Below, piece by piece: positions 8,068-17,938 of a stretch of DNA of 64,000 bases. The translations under genes were made by a program, and so were the position numbers. The notes beneath the pieces are model-generated. The model was not told where the DNA came from and did no database searches. It saw only the letters and a list, made by a program, of their open reading frames with translations. Source of the stretch: Xenophilus sp. E41 (GTDB lineage Bacteria; Pseudomonadota; Gammaproteobacteria; Burkholderiales; Burkholderiaceae_C); the NCBI RefSeq assembly GCF_003671765.1, contig NZ_QPIB01000009.1, positions 149,712 to 213,711 on the forward strand, written 5' to 3'. Each line of letters begins with the position of its first letter. Position 1 is the stretch's first letter.

Positions 8068-10203
8068 ATGGCGACAGTCAACGAATTTGCAGAATTAAAA
8101 ATCAAGGTCGATGCCAGCGAGCTGACAAAGCTCGACAAGGACATTGATCAATCCAAAAAGAAAATTGGCGACCTGGGCGACACCGCATCAAAGAGCGGTG
8201 GTGGCCTTGGCTCGCTCGGTAGTGCCGCAGAAGGTGCCGGCGCTGGCCTTGGCACGTTTGCCGTGGCTGCAGGTGCAGCAGCAGTAGCAGTCGGATTTGT
8301 AGTCACGAAGGTAGCGGACTCTATTGGCTGGTTTGTGGACCTCGGGAAGACAGCGCTCGACGTGTCCGACAAACTCAATGACTTCTCCGAGCAGACGCTC
8401 ATCTCCACTACCCGGCTCAACTACCTCACCAACGCATACAAGCTGACAGGTGTCACGGCCAAGGAGGTCATCGACAACGCTGAAGCTCTCTCTGGCAAGC
8501 TCGCCAAGCAGGACGAGGCGACAGGTAAGGTCGTCATGGCGATGGAGAAGTTGGGTGTCTCCACGAAGGACGCCAACGGAGAACAGAAGACGGCGCTCCA
8601 GCTCCAAGAGGACATCGTCGTGGCCGCATCGAAGGCCAAGGACGCGTCCGAAGGGCACGCCCTGGCCGTTGCCGCACTGGGCACCTCCTACTACAAGCTT
8701 CGCCAGCCAATCCTTGACGTGAAGGAGAAGGGCGAGGCTATGTACGACCTGATGGTCAAGACAGGTGGGTACATGAGCGGCGACATGTCGAAGGCGTCGG
8801 GCGAGCTGCATGACAACCTTGACCGCCTGAAGGTCGTCTTCGGCGGCATCGGCACCACCATCGCTAAGGTAGCCCTTCCAGCGCTGAGTGCGGTGGCTGA
8901 GAAGGTGTTGAGTGTCGCGACGACGGTTGCCCAGGCTATCGCGCGTATCACCGGCATGAACCCAGCAACGGAGAAGGTCAACGATGCCATTGGGGACATC
9001 AACCGCCAGAAGTCCATTGCTGAGGCGACCATCGCCAAGCTTGAGGGCAGCGAGTTCGGCCAGACCGCGCAGGGTCAGAAGGCTTTGCAGTCGGCCAAGG
9101 ACCAACTTGCTCTCTTGCAGGAGCGCAGCCGTGAAATGGCACGGTACAAGACCGCCACGGATGCAGCAGCCGCAGCACAAAAGAAGCTTGACCTGCAAGG
9201 TACTCCGGGCGAAGGTCAGTCCACGGCATCTGCTCGCGACCCAAAGCCATCAAAGGGCAGCAAGGAGAAGGCGGAGAAGGAGCCAAAGACACTCTCCGAC
9301 ATCGACATTTACAAGAAGCAGCAGGCGGCGCTCGAAGACTTCCGCAAGTCAGAGGAAGAGCTTGCGAACTGGGAAAAGAGCGAGCGCGAAAAGGCGGCGA
9401 AGCAGGAAGAGCACATGCACAAGCTCCTTGAGCACCGTGCTGAGCTGTACAAGGGGTACATCGACCAGAACTATGAAGTGATGAAGCAGTTGGCAGAGGT
9501 CAACACTCTTGAGGAAAAGGGGCTGCTCACCACGGAAGAGGCGATCAAGGCTCGCCAGAAGCTGAATGATGAGCGCGCACCAGAGACCTTCGCTGAGGGC
9601 TGGAGCAGCGCCATGAAGAAGTTCTCCAAGGACGCGCAGGACAGCGCGAAGGCTGGCGAGGACGCATTCAACAGCTTCGCTAACAACGTCGAAGGCGCCC
9701 TCAACAACTTCATCCAGACGGGCAAGTTCTCGTTCTCCGACTTTGCACGCTCTGTCATCGCTGACCTGGGCAAGATGGCCGCGAAGGCAGCTGCATCAGG
9801 CATTGCCAACCTCCTGAGCGGTGCCATTGGCTCGGCGCTTGGTAGTGGTACCAACTGGGCGTCCAACGGATCTGGCTTCGGCACGGGCAGCAACTTCGGG
9901 AACATGGATTTTGGCGGCTTCTTTGCTGATGGTGGTGATCCTCCAGTCGGAAAGGTGTCCGTGGTCGGTGAGAACGGACCAGAGGTGTTCGTGCCGAAGA
10001 CTGCGGGCACGATCATCCCGAACAGCGCTTTGAGCGGTGGCAACCTCAACGTGGGTGGCATCACCATCAACGTGCAAGGTGGACAGACCAACGAAGAGAC
10101 CGGCAACGTCGTAAGTAAGAAGATGCTCACCGTGATTAACGGATTAGTAGATCAACGCATCACCCACGGCTTGCGACGAGGCAACCGCTTGAACCCACTG
10201 TAA
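8068..10203 (+). CDS. Tail tape measure protein (lambda family)
   Basis: 711 residues. Order: a charged coiled-coil N-terminus (INVDASEL-type repeat of lambda-family tape measures), a Gly-rich stretch, a hydrophobic membrane-interacting segment around residues 65-90, long helical regions with Lys/Glu coiled coils (about 390-500), and the diagnostic C-terminus with FADGGDPPVGKVSVVGENGP, followed by EVFVPKTAGTIIPN. The protein sets tail length and is ejected ahead of the DNA. It is short for the family (lambda H is 853), so a modest tail length is expected. Confidence 0.93.
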   Translation: MATVNEFAELKIKVDASELTKLDKDIDQSKKKIGDLGDTASKSGGGLGSLGSAAEGAGAGLGTFAVAAGAAAVAVGFVVTKVADSIGWFVDLGKTALDVSDKLNDFSEQTLISTTRLNYLTNAYKLTGVTAKEVIDNAEALSGKLAKQDEATGKVVMAMEKLGVSTKDANGEQKTALQLQEDIVVAASKAKDASEGHALAVAALGTSYYKLRQPILDVKEKGEAMYDLMVKTGGYMSGDMSKASGELHDNLDRLKVVFGGIGTTIAKVALPALSAVAEKVLSVATTVAQAIARITGMNPATEKVNDAIGDINRQKSIAEATIAKLEGSEFGQTAQGQKALQSAKDQLALLQERSREMARYKTATDAAAAAQKKLDLQGTPGEGQSTASARDPKPSKGSKEKAEKEPKTLSDIDIYKKQQAALEDFRKSEEELANWEKSEREKAAKQEEHMHKLLEHRAELYKGYIDQNYEVMKQLAEVNTLEEKGLLTTEEAIKARQKLNDERAPETFAEGWSSAMKKFSKDAQDSAKAGEDAFNSFANNVEGALNNFIQTGKFSFSDFARSVIADLGKMAAKAAASGIANLLSGAIGSALGSGTNWASNGSGFGTGSNFGNMDFGGFFADGGDPPVGKVSVVGENGPEVFVPKTAGTIIPNSALSGGNLNVGGITINVQGGQTNEETGNVVSKKMLTVINGLVDQRITHGLRRGNRLNPL

Positions 10204-10207
10204 GAAC

Positions 10208-10240
10208 TAAATAGCTGCTGGAGGTATGAATGCCAGCAGC
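10208..10240 (+). promoter_or_regulatory. TAAATA motif and hairpin sequestering the gpM start
   Basis: TAAATA (10208-10213) is followed by GCTGCTGG (10214-10221), an 11-base loop and CCAGCAGC (10233-10240). The SD GGAGG starts in the stem, and the ATG at 10230 lies in the loop, so folding would limit initiation of the next gene unless ribosomes arrive from upstream. The few Ts after the stem make a terminator less likely. Confidence 0.5.
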
Positions 10241-10574
10241 TTTACCACTTACAGACCGCATTTCACAGTCGTCTCAACGCAAGACGACACCACGCAGCAT
10301 CAGTTGCCAGTTTGGCGACGGGTACGAACAGATTCGCCCTGACGGCATCAACTACCTTGTTGATGAATGGTCCATTCAATATGAGGCACTGAACGCCACT
10401 GAGCGCGCAACACTTGTCAACGTGCTTCGCAGCGTGGGTGCTTGGGACTACCTCACGTGGACACCCATCGGCTCATCTACGCCGCTTAAGTGGCGAGTAG
10501 TTGGAGGTTGGACTGAGTCGCCGCAATCCGGCGCTCTGTACTCCCTGAGCTTCAACCTCAAGCAGTTCTTCTAA
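10230..10574 (+). CDS. Minor tail protein M homologue
   Basis: 114 residues, the small lambda gpM-type protein of the distal tail tip. The pattern FGDGYEQIRPDGIN, then WTPIGSSTPLKWRV and a C-terminal YSLSFNLKQFF strand is typical of the Phage_min_tail family. It opens the M-L-K-I-J tip cassette. Its start lies in a hairpin loop, and its TAA overlaps the ATG of the L homologue. Confidence 0.85.
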   Translation: MPAALPLTDRISQSSQRKTTPRSISCQFGDGYEQIRPDGINYLVDEWSIQYEALNATERATLVNVLRSVGAWDYLTWTPIGSSTPLKWRVVGGWTESPQSGALYSLSFNLKQFF

Positions 10575-11107
10575 TGCCGATTCCGTACTCAGAGATTCGG
10601 TCCCTCACGCAGGACTCACCCCTGATCGACCTGTTCATCTTGGACCTGATAAACGGGGAGACTCACCGCTTTTGCAACGAGGCAGCAGCCGACGGGGGAG
10701 CGCTCTTCCTTTCAGGAGTTCCGTATTACCCGCTTCCCGTAGTCATAGAAGGCTTCGGACAGAACAACACCGGCGCGCCTCAGCGCCCGACTATCAGCAT
10801 TTCGAATGTGTCGAGAGAGCTACTGTCTTTGGTCGTTTCGTACGGCGACATGGTCGGGTCAACCATCAGTCGTATCCGCATCTTTGCGAAGAACCTCGAC
10901 GGAGGTTCTTCACCCGATCCAGATCAAATCTTCGGACCAGAAAAATACCTCATCACGAAAAAGATCGTCCACAACCACACCATGATCCAGTGGGAGATTG
11001 CTGCGCCATTCGACCGTCCGAACACCAAACTCCCGATCCGTCAGGCGCTGCGCGATCCAACGTCGAACAGCAAAGGCTTCCCGGGTCTGGCACGGAGGAT
11101 TCGATGA
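10574..11107 (+). CDS. Minor tail protein L homologue, short form
   Basis: 177 residues against 232 in lambda. The N-terminal domain (FILDLINGETHRFCNEA, then YYPLPVVIEGFGQ and RPTISISN) matches lambda L family members. The C-terminal domain, where lambda L carries the cysteines of its iron-sulfur cluster, is missing: the protein ends at FPGLARRIR, and C34 is the only cysteine. No frameshift is evident; the stop overlaps the start of the next gene (ATGA), so the short form looks native. Confidence 0.85.
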   Translation: MPIPYSEIRSLTQDSPLIDLFILDLINGETHRFCNEAAADGGALFLSGVPYYPLPVVIEGFGQNNTGAPQRPTISISNVSRELLSLVVSYGDMVGSTISRIRIFAKNLDGGSSPDPDQIFGPEKYLITKKIVHNHTMIQWEIAAPFDRPNTKLPIRQALRDPTSNSKGFPGLARRIR

Positions 11108-11877
11108 AGCTGAACGACAAAGCTTTGGCTGACTTCCAAGCCCATGTCCTGCGGGACTACCCAAACGAAGCATGCGGCTTCATCGTGAAGGGCAAGTACA
11201 TCCCCTGTAAGAACGTCTCCGCGACACCTGAGACACACTTTGAGGTCGATTCAAAGGACTACATAAAGGCACTCAAGAAAGGTCCTCTGGAAGCACTGCT
11301 GCACTCCCACCCATACAAAGAAGGTGAGAGGCTGATGCAGCCTGCCGAATGGCCGACGACCGCTGACATGGAAAGTTGGCTGGCGTGGAAGATGGAGATT
11401 CCATTTGGCATCGTCGGCACGGACGGTGTTGGCTTTACCCGCATGGCGTGGTTGGACGAAGCGAACCCCGAACCCCTGACCGGACGTGAGTTCATTCACG
11501 GCGTCAACGACTGCTTCAGCGTCATCCGCGACTGGTTCAGGCAAGAGCGTGGCATCACGCTGAAGAATTTTGCTCGTGGCTGGGGTTGGTGGGAGATGGA
11601 CAAGAACCTCTACGTGGACAACTTCGCAGCGGCAGGCTTTGAAGAGATAGACGTTGACGACCTTCAGGTGGGCGACGTAGTGATGCTCCAGATTGGCTCG
11701 ATCCAAGTCATCCACCATGCAGCAGTAGTCGTCGGCAACAACCAAATCTTGCATCACCAATGGCGAAAGCTGAGTCACGTTGACTCGCTCAGCCGCTGGC
11801 ACCGATGCATAAAGAAGGCAGTGCGGTTCAACCCAACACTGCTACAGGGAGACAAGAATGAAAACGATCCACTTTGA
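11104..11877 (+). CDS. Tail tip assembly protease/hydrolase K homologue (JAB + NlpC/P60)
   Basis: 257 residues in two domains. The N-terminal Mov34/JAB metalloprotease has a complete JAMM set: E22, H67 and H69 in HSHP, and T85-D88 in PTTAD. The C-terminal NlpC/P60 cell-wall hydrolase domain has the catalytic C137 in NDCFSVIRDWF and a downstream His in VIHHAAVVVG. In lambda-like phages K is needed for tail tip assembly and may help cross peptidoglycan. ATG 11104 is chosen because it forms ATGA with the L stop. Confidence 0.9.
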   Translation: MKLNDKALADFQAHVLRDYPNEACGFIVKGKYIPCKNVSATPETHFEVDSKDYIKALKKGPLEALLHSHPYKEGERLMQPAEWPTTADMESWLAWKMEIPFGIVGTDGVGFTRMAWLDEANPEPLTGREFIHGVNDCFSVIRDWFRQERGITLKNFARGWGWWEMDKNLYVDNFAAAGFEEIDVDDLQVGDVVMLQIGSIQVIHHAAVVVGNNQILHHQWRKLSHVDSLSRWHRCIKKAVRFNPTLLQGDKNENDPL

Positions 11878-12517
11878 CGGAGCCATCGCCCAGCTTGCTG
11901 GATGCGAGACGGTAGAAATGGACGTGAAGAACGCCCAAGACCTCGTCAGTGCGTTGAATAGCCAGGTCAAGGGCTTCCGGAAGTTCGCTGCGGAAAACAA
12001 GATCATCCTGGCCGCGTCGAAAGACGGCATGGAAGATGCCAAGGCCATTGTCAGCCACAACAGGGAAATGACCTTTGAGGGCCGCGACCACCTGTGGGTC
12101 GTGCCTGCATTCTCAGGCTCAGGTATCGAGACGGCCATCATTGCAGCAGTCGGTGCAACTGGTGCTGCTGCTGTGGCCATCACCGTTGCAGTGAACCTTG
12201 CGGTGTCTTTGGTCACGTCGGCAATCATCAAGGCGCTTGCGCCGTCGCCTGACTCGTCCGAAGGACCAGCAGAGGCAGCAAAGAGACCGTCGTTCCTCTT
12301 CAACGGGTCCATCCTGACGTATGAGCAGGGATACGCAATCCCGTTGATCTACGGCAATCACCATGCCGCAGGCATCGTCATCGGGACCGACATCGACGTA
12401 GAGGACATTCCGTTTGACTTCGCAACGATGTTCCCTGATCCAGCGGGTGGTGCATCAGGTAGAGGACACGTTCCAGCAGAAGCATGGATGAACAACGAAA
12501 ACGCCGGAGACATGTAA
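11858..12517 (+). CDS. Tail assembly protein I homologue
   Basis: 219 residues. Ubiquitin-like N-terminal half followed by a hydrophobic Ala/Gly/Val segment near residues 89-126, as in lambda I-family tail assembly proteins. It lies between K and J and overlaps both (20 bases with K, one base with J). Required for tip complex assembly in lambda; biochemical role of the family is not well defined. Confidence 0.88.
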   Translation: MKTIHFDGAIAQLAGCETVEMDVKNAQDLVSALNSQVKGFRKFAAENKIILAASKDGMEDAKAIVSHNREMTFEGRDHLWVVPAFSGSGIETAIIAAVGATGAAAVAITVAVNLAVSLVTSAIIKALAPSPDSSEGPAEAAKRPSFLFNGSILTYEQGYAIPLIYGNHHAAGIVIGTDIDVEDIPFDFATMFPDPAGGASGRGHVPAEAWMNNENAGDM

Positions 12518-15500
12518 TGGCAGAGCCACAGAACAAGAACAACAAAGGCAGAAGCAAGAAGACGATCCAGAAGGCATGGGAGGCATACCACCTTAACCCG
12601 CTGAAGGGTGAGAAGAAGGGCGGCGGTGGTGGTTCAGCGCCAGAGTTGCCAAATACCCTCGCGTCCCGAGCAATCGTCAAGATCGGTGTGCTTGCATCCG
12701 AAGGGCCAGTGCAAGGTCCAATGGGTGGCGCTCAGGGCATCTACATCAACGAGACGCCGCTCCAAAACTCTGATGGTACGTACAACTATAAGAACATCAA
12801 GTACGACTGGCGAGTGGGTACCCCAGGTCAAAGTCTCATCACGGGCTTCGGTGAAGCGCCATCCATTGTGGACGTTGGCGCAGTGTTGACCACCACATCT
12901 GATGTGATCCGCGAGACCACAGAAGACGATGCAAGCTCCGTCAAGATCATCATCAACCTGCCAACCGGACTTGTCTTCTCCTGGCAAGGCCAGTTGTTCC
13001 CAACATGGGTGGACCTGAAGATCTACCGTCGTCTGTCGGGCACGACGGCTTGGGAGTTCGTCACTGACGTGCAGATTTCGGGAAAGACCGACTCCATCAC
13101 GCAGAAGCAGGTCCGCATTACACGACCTGATGGCGTTGGGAAGTGGCAGTACCGCGTGCAGCGCGTTACCGCAGACAGCAATGTCAGCACGCTCCGCAAC
13201 GACACGACTATTGCTCAGCACGTCGAGTACACCCCGATCCAGGCTGACAACAACTACCCCGACGTTGCATGGTTTGCTGTGGGTGTTGATGCTGAGGCCG
13301 TCAACGGTCAAATCCCAAAGATCAGCGTCTTGTGGAAGGGCCTCACCGTCAAGGTGCCATCCAACTACAACACTGAAACGAGAGCGTACACGGGCATGTG
13401 GAACGGCGCATTCAAGAACGAATGGACCGACAACCCAGCCTGGATTCTGTATGACCTCCTGACCAATGAGCGCTACGGCCTCGGCGCGCGTGGACTGTTG
13501 GCCGCTGACGTGAACAAGTGGAGCTTCTACGACGCTGGCGTCTACTGCGATGAGATGGTTCCGGCGAATGAAGCGCACACCGAATTCGAGCCACGCTTCC
13601 GCTTTAACTACCCGATTGCATCCCGCGATGATGCCTGGAAGGTGCTCAGCTCCATCGCTGCCAACATGCACGCGACGATCTACCAAGACATGCGCGGCCA
13701 AATCTCGCTGTCTCAAGACAGACCTGCCGACCCGAAGATGCTTGTCACCAAGGCAAACGTCATCAGCGGGGAGGGCACTGCTCCTTTCAACTACAAGGGC
13801 ACTGACCTCGAAGAGCGCCCAACGTCGATCAAGGTGACGTTCAACGACCGGTTGAACATGAACCTGCCTCGCATCATCACGGTGGAGAGCGAGGAATACA
13901 TCGACCTGTACGGCTACAACGTTTCGGACATCGCTGCCTTCGGTGTGGTGACAGAAGGACAGGCACGCCGCCACGGTCTGTGGACTCTGTACACGGCGCA
14001 CGAACAGACAGACATTGTCAACTTCAGCATGGGCTTGAACGGCGCCGACTTGGAGCCGGGCGACATCGTCAGCATCTGGGATGAGGACTACACGGACAAG
14101 GCAGGCGGTGGTCGAATTGTGAGCTATGCGACCGGCACCGTTACGCTGGATCGTGACGTAGAGATTGGCTTGGGTTCTTCCATCCGTGCCATGCTGGCAG
14201 ACGGCATTACCGTCGAGTCGAGAAGCATCACGAATGTCCCTGGCACATACCGCACAGTCACGGTCAGCCCTCCGTTCTCGCAGCCTCTCATCGACCATGC
14301 TGACTACATTGTCGTCAGCTCTGTTGAGCCTCGTCAGTTCCGCGTCACATCGAACATTGGCGATGGCAAGCAGTACAACATCGAGGCGATTGCGCACAAC
14401 CCGAACAAGTATCTGCTGATCGAGCAAGGCATTGACCTGCCTGCACCGGTCTACACGGACAGCGAGCCAAGTGTCTGCTCTGCGCCGCAAGACCTGACAG
14501 CCCGTGAATCGGTCATAAACGACAACGGCGTACTGATCCGTCAGGCGCTGGTGTCATGGGTTCCACCAGCGCGCGGGAAGGCGGTGAGCTACCTGCTTGA
14601 CTACCGTCGCGTGGCTGACGTTGGCGGTGTAGATGCCGGTGACTCTTGGGTATCGGTCAGCGTAAAGGGCACCTCGTACTCAATCCCGCAGGTTTCCACG
14701 GGTAGATACGAGATTCAGTGCCGTGCTGTGTCCGTCTTTGGCATGGCTTCAGCAGACTTCGCGACCGCATTCTTGAACATTGACACAAACGGAGGCGAGT
14801 CGTCGCCACTGCTGGCACCTGTTGGCTTGCAGAACGCAATCGATGGGTCCACCACGCAGTTTGTCGGCCGTGACCTTGTCGTGAAGTGGCAAAACCCATC
14901 CGACCAGTCCACCGCTCTTGCTGCGCTACGTGACTTCCAAGTCACGATCATCGATGCGGACAGCAACGACGTGATGCGCCAAGACTACGTCGCTGGCGTT
15001 CCTCCTGGCGGCTTCCAGCAGTACACCTACACGTTCTCCATGAACACCAACGATGGCGGTCCTATCCGTCGTCTCAAGGTGTCTGTGCGCTGCCGCGACA
15101 CGTCGAACAACCTGAGCGCAGCAGTCGAACGCACGTTCTTGAACCCAGCTCCAGCGTACGTCACTGGCATCGAGGTCACGCCAGCAATGGGCATGGTCTA
15201 CATCCAGCTCAACAGACCAACCGACGCGGACTTTGCGGGCGTGGCGATCTGGAGAGGATCGTCAGCAGGCTTCACGCCATCACCATCGACTCTTGTCTTC
15301 CGTGGCGACAGCATCTTCTTCACTGACAACGCCGTCGAGCCTGGAACTACCTACTACTACAAGGTCGCCGCCTTCGATGACTTCGGCTTCGCTGACGATG
15401 CATCAGATTTGAACCTGTCGGCATCCTTCAGCGCTACGCCTTTGCAGTTCGAGGTCGGTGTTCCAGGCGGCACAACGTTCCCAACGTCGGCGGAAGAGGG

Positions 15501-17343
15501 CGACACCTTCTACCGTACTGACCTCAAGACGCTCTACATCTACACGTCGGGCGCATGGGTTGCGGCAGGTGTTGCGACAGGGACTGCTCTGCCAAGCACA
15601 GCTCAAGAGGGCGACACGTTCATCCTCACCCCAGACAATGTCATGTATATCCGCAAGAGCGGTGCATGGCAGGCCATTACTCCTGCTGATGGGTCGATCA
15701 CGACTGGCAAGCTGGCGGCTGGAGCAGTCACGACGGCCAAGCTTGCAGCGGGCGCAGTCACTGCGAACGAGATAGCTGCATCGACCATTACTGGCGGCAA
15801 CATTGCCGGTAACACGATTGAAGGCACCAACATTGCCGGTAACACCATCACCGGCAACAAGATCGTCGGAAGCACCATTACTGGCGACAAGATTCAGGGT
15901 GCGACGATCACGGGCGACAAGATCGCCGGCAACACCATCGAGGGCACCAACATCAAAGGCACCACCATCACGGGTGACAAGATTGTTGGTGGGACCATCA
16001 CAGGCGACAAGATCGCTGCGGGCAGCATTGACACCTCTTTGCTGAAGGTGGCGGCAAGCAACAACTCTGTGCCTGACTCGGAAATGGCGTACGGGAACGG
16101 TGGCACGCTTACTCGCTCGGGCTGGTTGCCAAAGGGCTGGGGAACCTTCCAGACGCACGACGTTGCGCCGGTGTTCGGTATCAACTACCCAGACTTGTCG
16201 TGGAATCCATCGGGCTCAAACTCGATGGCGATCTACCAGCCGAACAACAGCTACAACGGCAACCAAGATTGGTCGGTCTACCAGCAAATCTACTCGCCGC
16301 CGATTGCCGTGGTGGCAGGCAGACGCTACGAGTTCTCCGTGTACACGGGTGCTCACCGCGCGATGAACGGGTGCCATATCGAGTTCTACAACGCGTCGGA
16401 CGCTGGTTTGGGATCGATCAACGGCACGGTCAACAACGTAGAAGCGGCGGGCGGCAAGGCACTGTCCGGCTACAAGCGCATCGGCGGGTTTGCGTACGCG
16501 CCGTCCGGCACAGCCTACGCCAGACTTTGCGTGAAGAAGGCTCCGACGATCACTGGCAACAGCAACTCCTACGCGTTCTTCACCAAGCCATATCTTGGTG
16601 AGGCATACGCAAATCAGACTGAGTTCACGCCATACACGCCAAACGGGGGTGGCACGCTCATCGACGCAAATGGGATCACCACTAACAGCCTGTCAGCTTT
16701 GAGTGCCAACGCCGGCACTCTTTCTGCCGGTCAAATCACCATCAACAGCAACAACGCTGGCGATTGGGGTTACATCCGCACTCCGGGCAAATGGCTGGAC
16801 GGCAACTGGGGCTGGATCATGGCGCAGCACCCGAACGGAAGCATGTTCTTCGATTTGACTATGAGCAACTTCCGCCTTTGGGCTCACCACAACGCCGGCG
16901 TGTCCGCGTCTTGGGGACTCGATGCACCGGGCATCTCTATGGGACCGGGCGGGCTGACGGTGTCGCAGGCAAACGTCATCAACACACTGCAAATCGCTGG
17001 CAACGCCGTCACGATCCCTGCTGCAGCGACCATGAGCACCGGGCCGGTTTACAACAGCTCTGCGTGGGCGTCGAATCCGCGCGCAGTGTTCTACAACTAC
17101 GATGGCCAGGGCTCGCCAATTTTGATCTGGTGCTTGTTCCGAACTTCGAACAATGATCACATTGATGTCTACGTCTACCGCGGTGGATCGCTGTTGGCTT
17201 CAGGTGCTGCCGGTGCAGCAACGTGCTTTGCGATCCAACCACCGGCAGGCGGTGGTGACATCTTCGTGACGACAGGAAGTAGTTCGGGTGGCGCAATCAG
17301 CTTGCTCAGTGGAAGCGTCATCCTCATGACGGTAAAGAGGTAA
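12517..17343 (+). CDS. Central tail tip / host specificity protein J homologue
   Basis: 1608 residues. The N-terminal two thirds follow the lambda J plan (LASRAIVKIGVLASEGPVQG, then WILYDLLTNERYGLG and a DUF1983-type region), followed by fibronectin III-like beta domains around 650-980. Near residues 1060-1175 there is a run of about ten-residue repeats (TITGDKIVGG type) likely to form a triple-stranded beta fibre, and a beta-rich C-terminal domain follows that should contact the host. ATG 12517 overlaps the I stop and is preferred to an in-frame ATG at 12484 lying inside gene I. Expected to determine receptor choice together with downstream fibres. Confidence 0.92.
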   Translation: MAEPQNKNNKGRSKKTIQKAWEAYHLNPLKGEKKGGGGGSAPELPNTLASRAIVKIGVLASEGPVQGPMGGAQGIYINETPLQNSDGTYNYKNIKYDWRVGTPGQSLITGFGEAPSIVDVGAVLTTTSDVIRETTEDDASSVKIIINLPTGLVFSWQGQLFPTWVDLKIYRRLSGTTAWEFVTDVQISGKTDSITQKQVRITRPDGVGKWQYRVQRVTADSNVSTLRNDTTIAQHVEYTPIQADNNYPDVAWFAVGVDAEAVNGQIPKISVLWKGLTVKVPSNYNTETRAYTGMWNGAFKNEWTDNPAWILYDLLTNERYGLGARGLLAADVNKWSFYDAGVYCDEMVPANEAHTEFEPRFRFNYPIASRDDAWKVLSSIAANMHATIYQDMRGQISLSQDRPADPKMLVTKANVISGEGTAPFNYKGTDLEERPTSIKVTFNDRLNMNLPRIITVESEEYIDLYGYNVSDIAAFGVVTEGQARRHGLWTLYTAHEQTDIVNFSMGLNGADLEPGDIVSIWDEDYTDKAGGGRIVSYATGTVTLDRDVEIGLGSSIRAMLADGITVESRSITNVPGTYRTVTVSPPFSQPLIDHADYIVVSSVEPRQFRVTSNIGDGKQYNIEAIAHNPNKYLLIEQGIDLPAPVYTDSEPSVCSAPQDLTARESVINDNGVLIRQALVSWVPPARGKAVSYLLDYRRVADVGGVDAGDSWVSVSVKGTSYSIPQVSTGRYEIQCRAVSVFGMASADFATAFLNIDTNGGESSPLLAPVGLQNAIDGSTTQFVGRDLVVKWQNPSDQSTALAALRDFQVTIIDADSNDVMRQDYVAGVPPGGFQQYTYTFSMNTNDGGPIRRLKVSVRCRDTSNNLSAAVERTFLNPAPAYVTGIEVTPAMGMVYIQLNRPTDADFAGVAIWRGSSAGFTPSPSTLVFRGDSIFFTDNAVEPGTTYYYKVAAFDDFGFADDASDLNLSASFSATPLQFEVGVPGGTTFPTSAEEGDTFYRTDLKTLYIYTSGAWVAAGVATGTALPSTAQEGDTFILTPDNVMYIRKSGAWQAITPADGSITTGKLAAGAVTTAKLAAGAVTANEIAASTITGGNIAGNTIEGTNIAGNTITGNKIVGSTITGDKIQGATITGDKIAGNTIEGTNIKGTTITGDKIVGGTITGDKIAAGSIDTSLLKVAASNNSVPDSEMAYGNGGTLTRSGWLPKGWGTFQTHDVAPVFGINYPDLSWNPSGSNSMAIYQPNNSYNGNQDWSVYQQIYSPPIAVVAGRRYEFSVYTGAHRAMNGCHIEFYNASDAGLGSINGTVNNVEAAGGKALSGYKRIGGFAYAPSGTAYARLCVKKAPTITGNSNSYAFFTKPYLGEAYANQTEFTPYTPNGGGTLIDANGITTNSLSALSANAGTLSAGQITINSNNAGDWGYIRTPGKWLDGNWGWIMAQHPNGSMFFDLTMSNFRLWAHHNAGVSASWGLDAPGISMGPGGLTVSQANVINTLQIAGNAVTIPAAATMSTGPVYNSSAWASNPRAVFYNYDGQGSPILIWCLFRTSNNDHIDVYVYRGGSLLASGAAGAATCFAIQPPAGGGDIFVTTGSSSGGAISLLSGSVILMTVKR
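15694..16041 (+). repeat. Tandem 30-base repeats encoding a TITGDKI-type fibre
   Basis: About eleven degenerate units of ten codons (ITGDKIVGST, IEGTNIAGNT and relatives) within the J homologue. The period and the hydrophobic/Gly pattern suit a trimeric beta-helical stalk. Near-identical 30-mers here could recombine and change stalk length. Confidence 0.85.
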
Positions 17344-17350
17344 ATAGCCG

Positions 17351-17938
17351 ATGCTACAAATCTCTTTCTACGAGCCAAACGGCAAGATCAGGTTCTACAC
17401 GACGGTTCCAGACTTGGAGACGGCAGACTACGCTTCGGGCAAGGAAGGTCTGCCATACGTGGTTGGCACGCCGCTAGGAGAGGGTGCTTACGTGCTCGAC
17501 GGAGTGATTTTTGCCCTGCCACCACAGCCGACTGCCGCACATGTTTTCGACTACAGCACCAAGGAATGGGTAGACCCACGGACCCTGGACGACTTGAAGT
17601 CGGCGCAGATTGCGTTGGTAGATCGTGGCTTCGAGGCGGCTTCGGCTGCACTTGTTGAGGGCTATCCACCAGCCGAACGGCTGACATGGCCTACGCAGCA
17701 GGCTGAAGCACTGGCGTGGCAGGCGAACAGCACTGCTCCGACACCATTCCTTGACGGCATTGCAGCATCGCGGGGAATCACACCGGAAGACATGCGGCAG
17801 AAAACCTTGGAGAACGTCCTGCTCTTCATGGGTGCATCGCAGCAGTTGGTCGGCCAGCGGCAGAAGCTGAAAGACCAGATCACGGCGGCAACTACCGTAG
17901 AGGAAGTCCAAGCCATCGTATGGGCCCTACCTGGATAA
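17351..17938 (+). CDS. Tail fibre assembly-like protein (DUF4376-like)
   Basis: 195 residues. N-terminal beta part (MLQISFYEPNGKIRFYTTVP) and a helical C-terminal part with LTWPTQQAEALAW and a final helix resemble tail fibre assembly/DUF4376-type phage proteins that sit next to fibre genes. Starts ten bases after a TAAATA that includes the J stop. Whether it acts as a fibre chaperone is inference. Confidence 0.6.
   Translation: MLQISFYEPNGKIRFYTTVPDLETADYASGKEGLPYVVGTPLGEGAYVLDGVIFALPPQPTAAHVFDYSTKEWVDPRTLDDLKSAQIALVDRGFEAASAALVEGYPPAERLTWPTQQAEALAWQANSTAPTPFLDGIAASRGITPEDMRQKTLENVLLFMGASQQLVGQRQKLKDQITAATTVEEVQAIVWALPG

Noticed and set aside
12484..12516. Earlier ATG for the J homologue
   Set aside because: Lies inside gene I; ATG 12517 overlaps the I stop as in the other coupled junctions.
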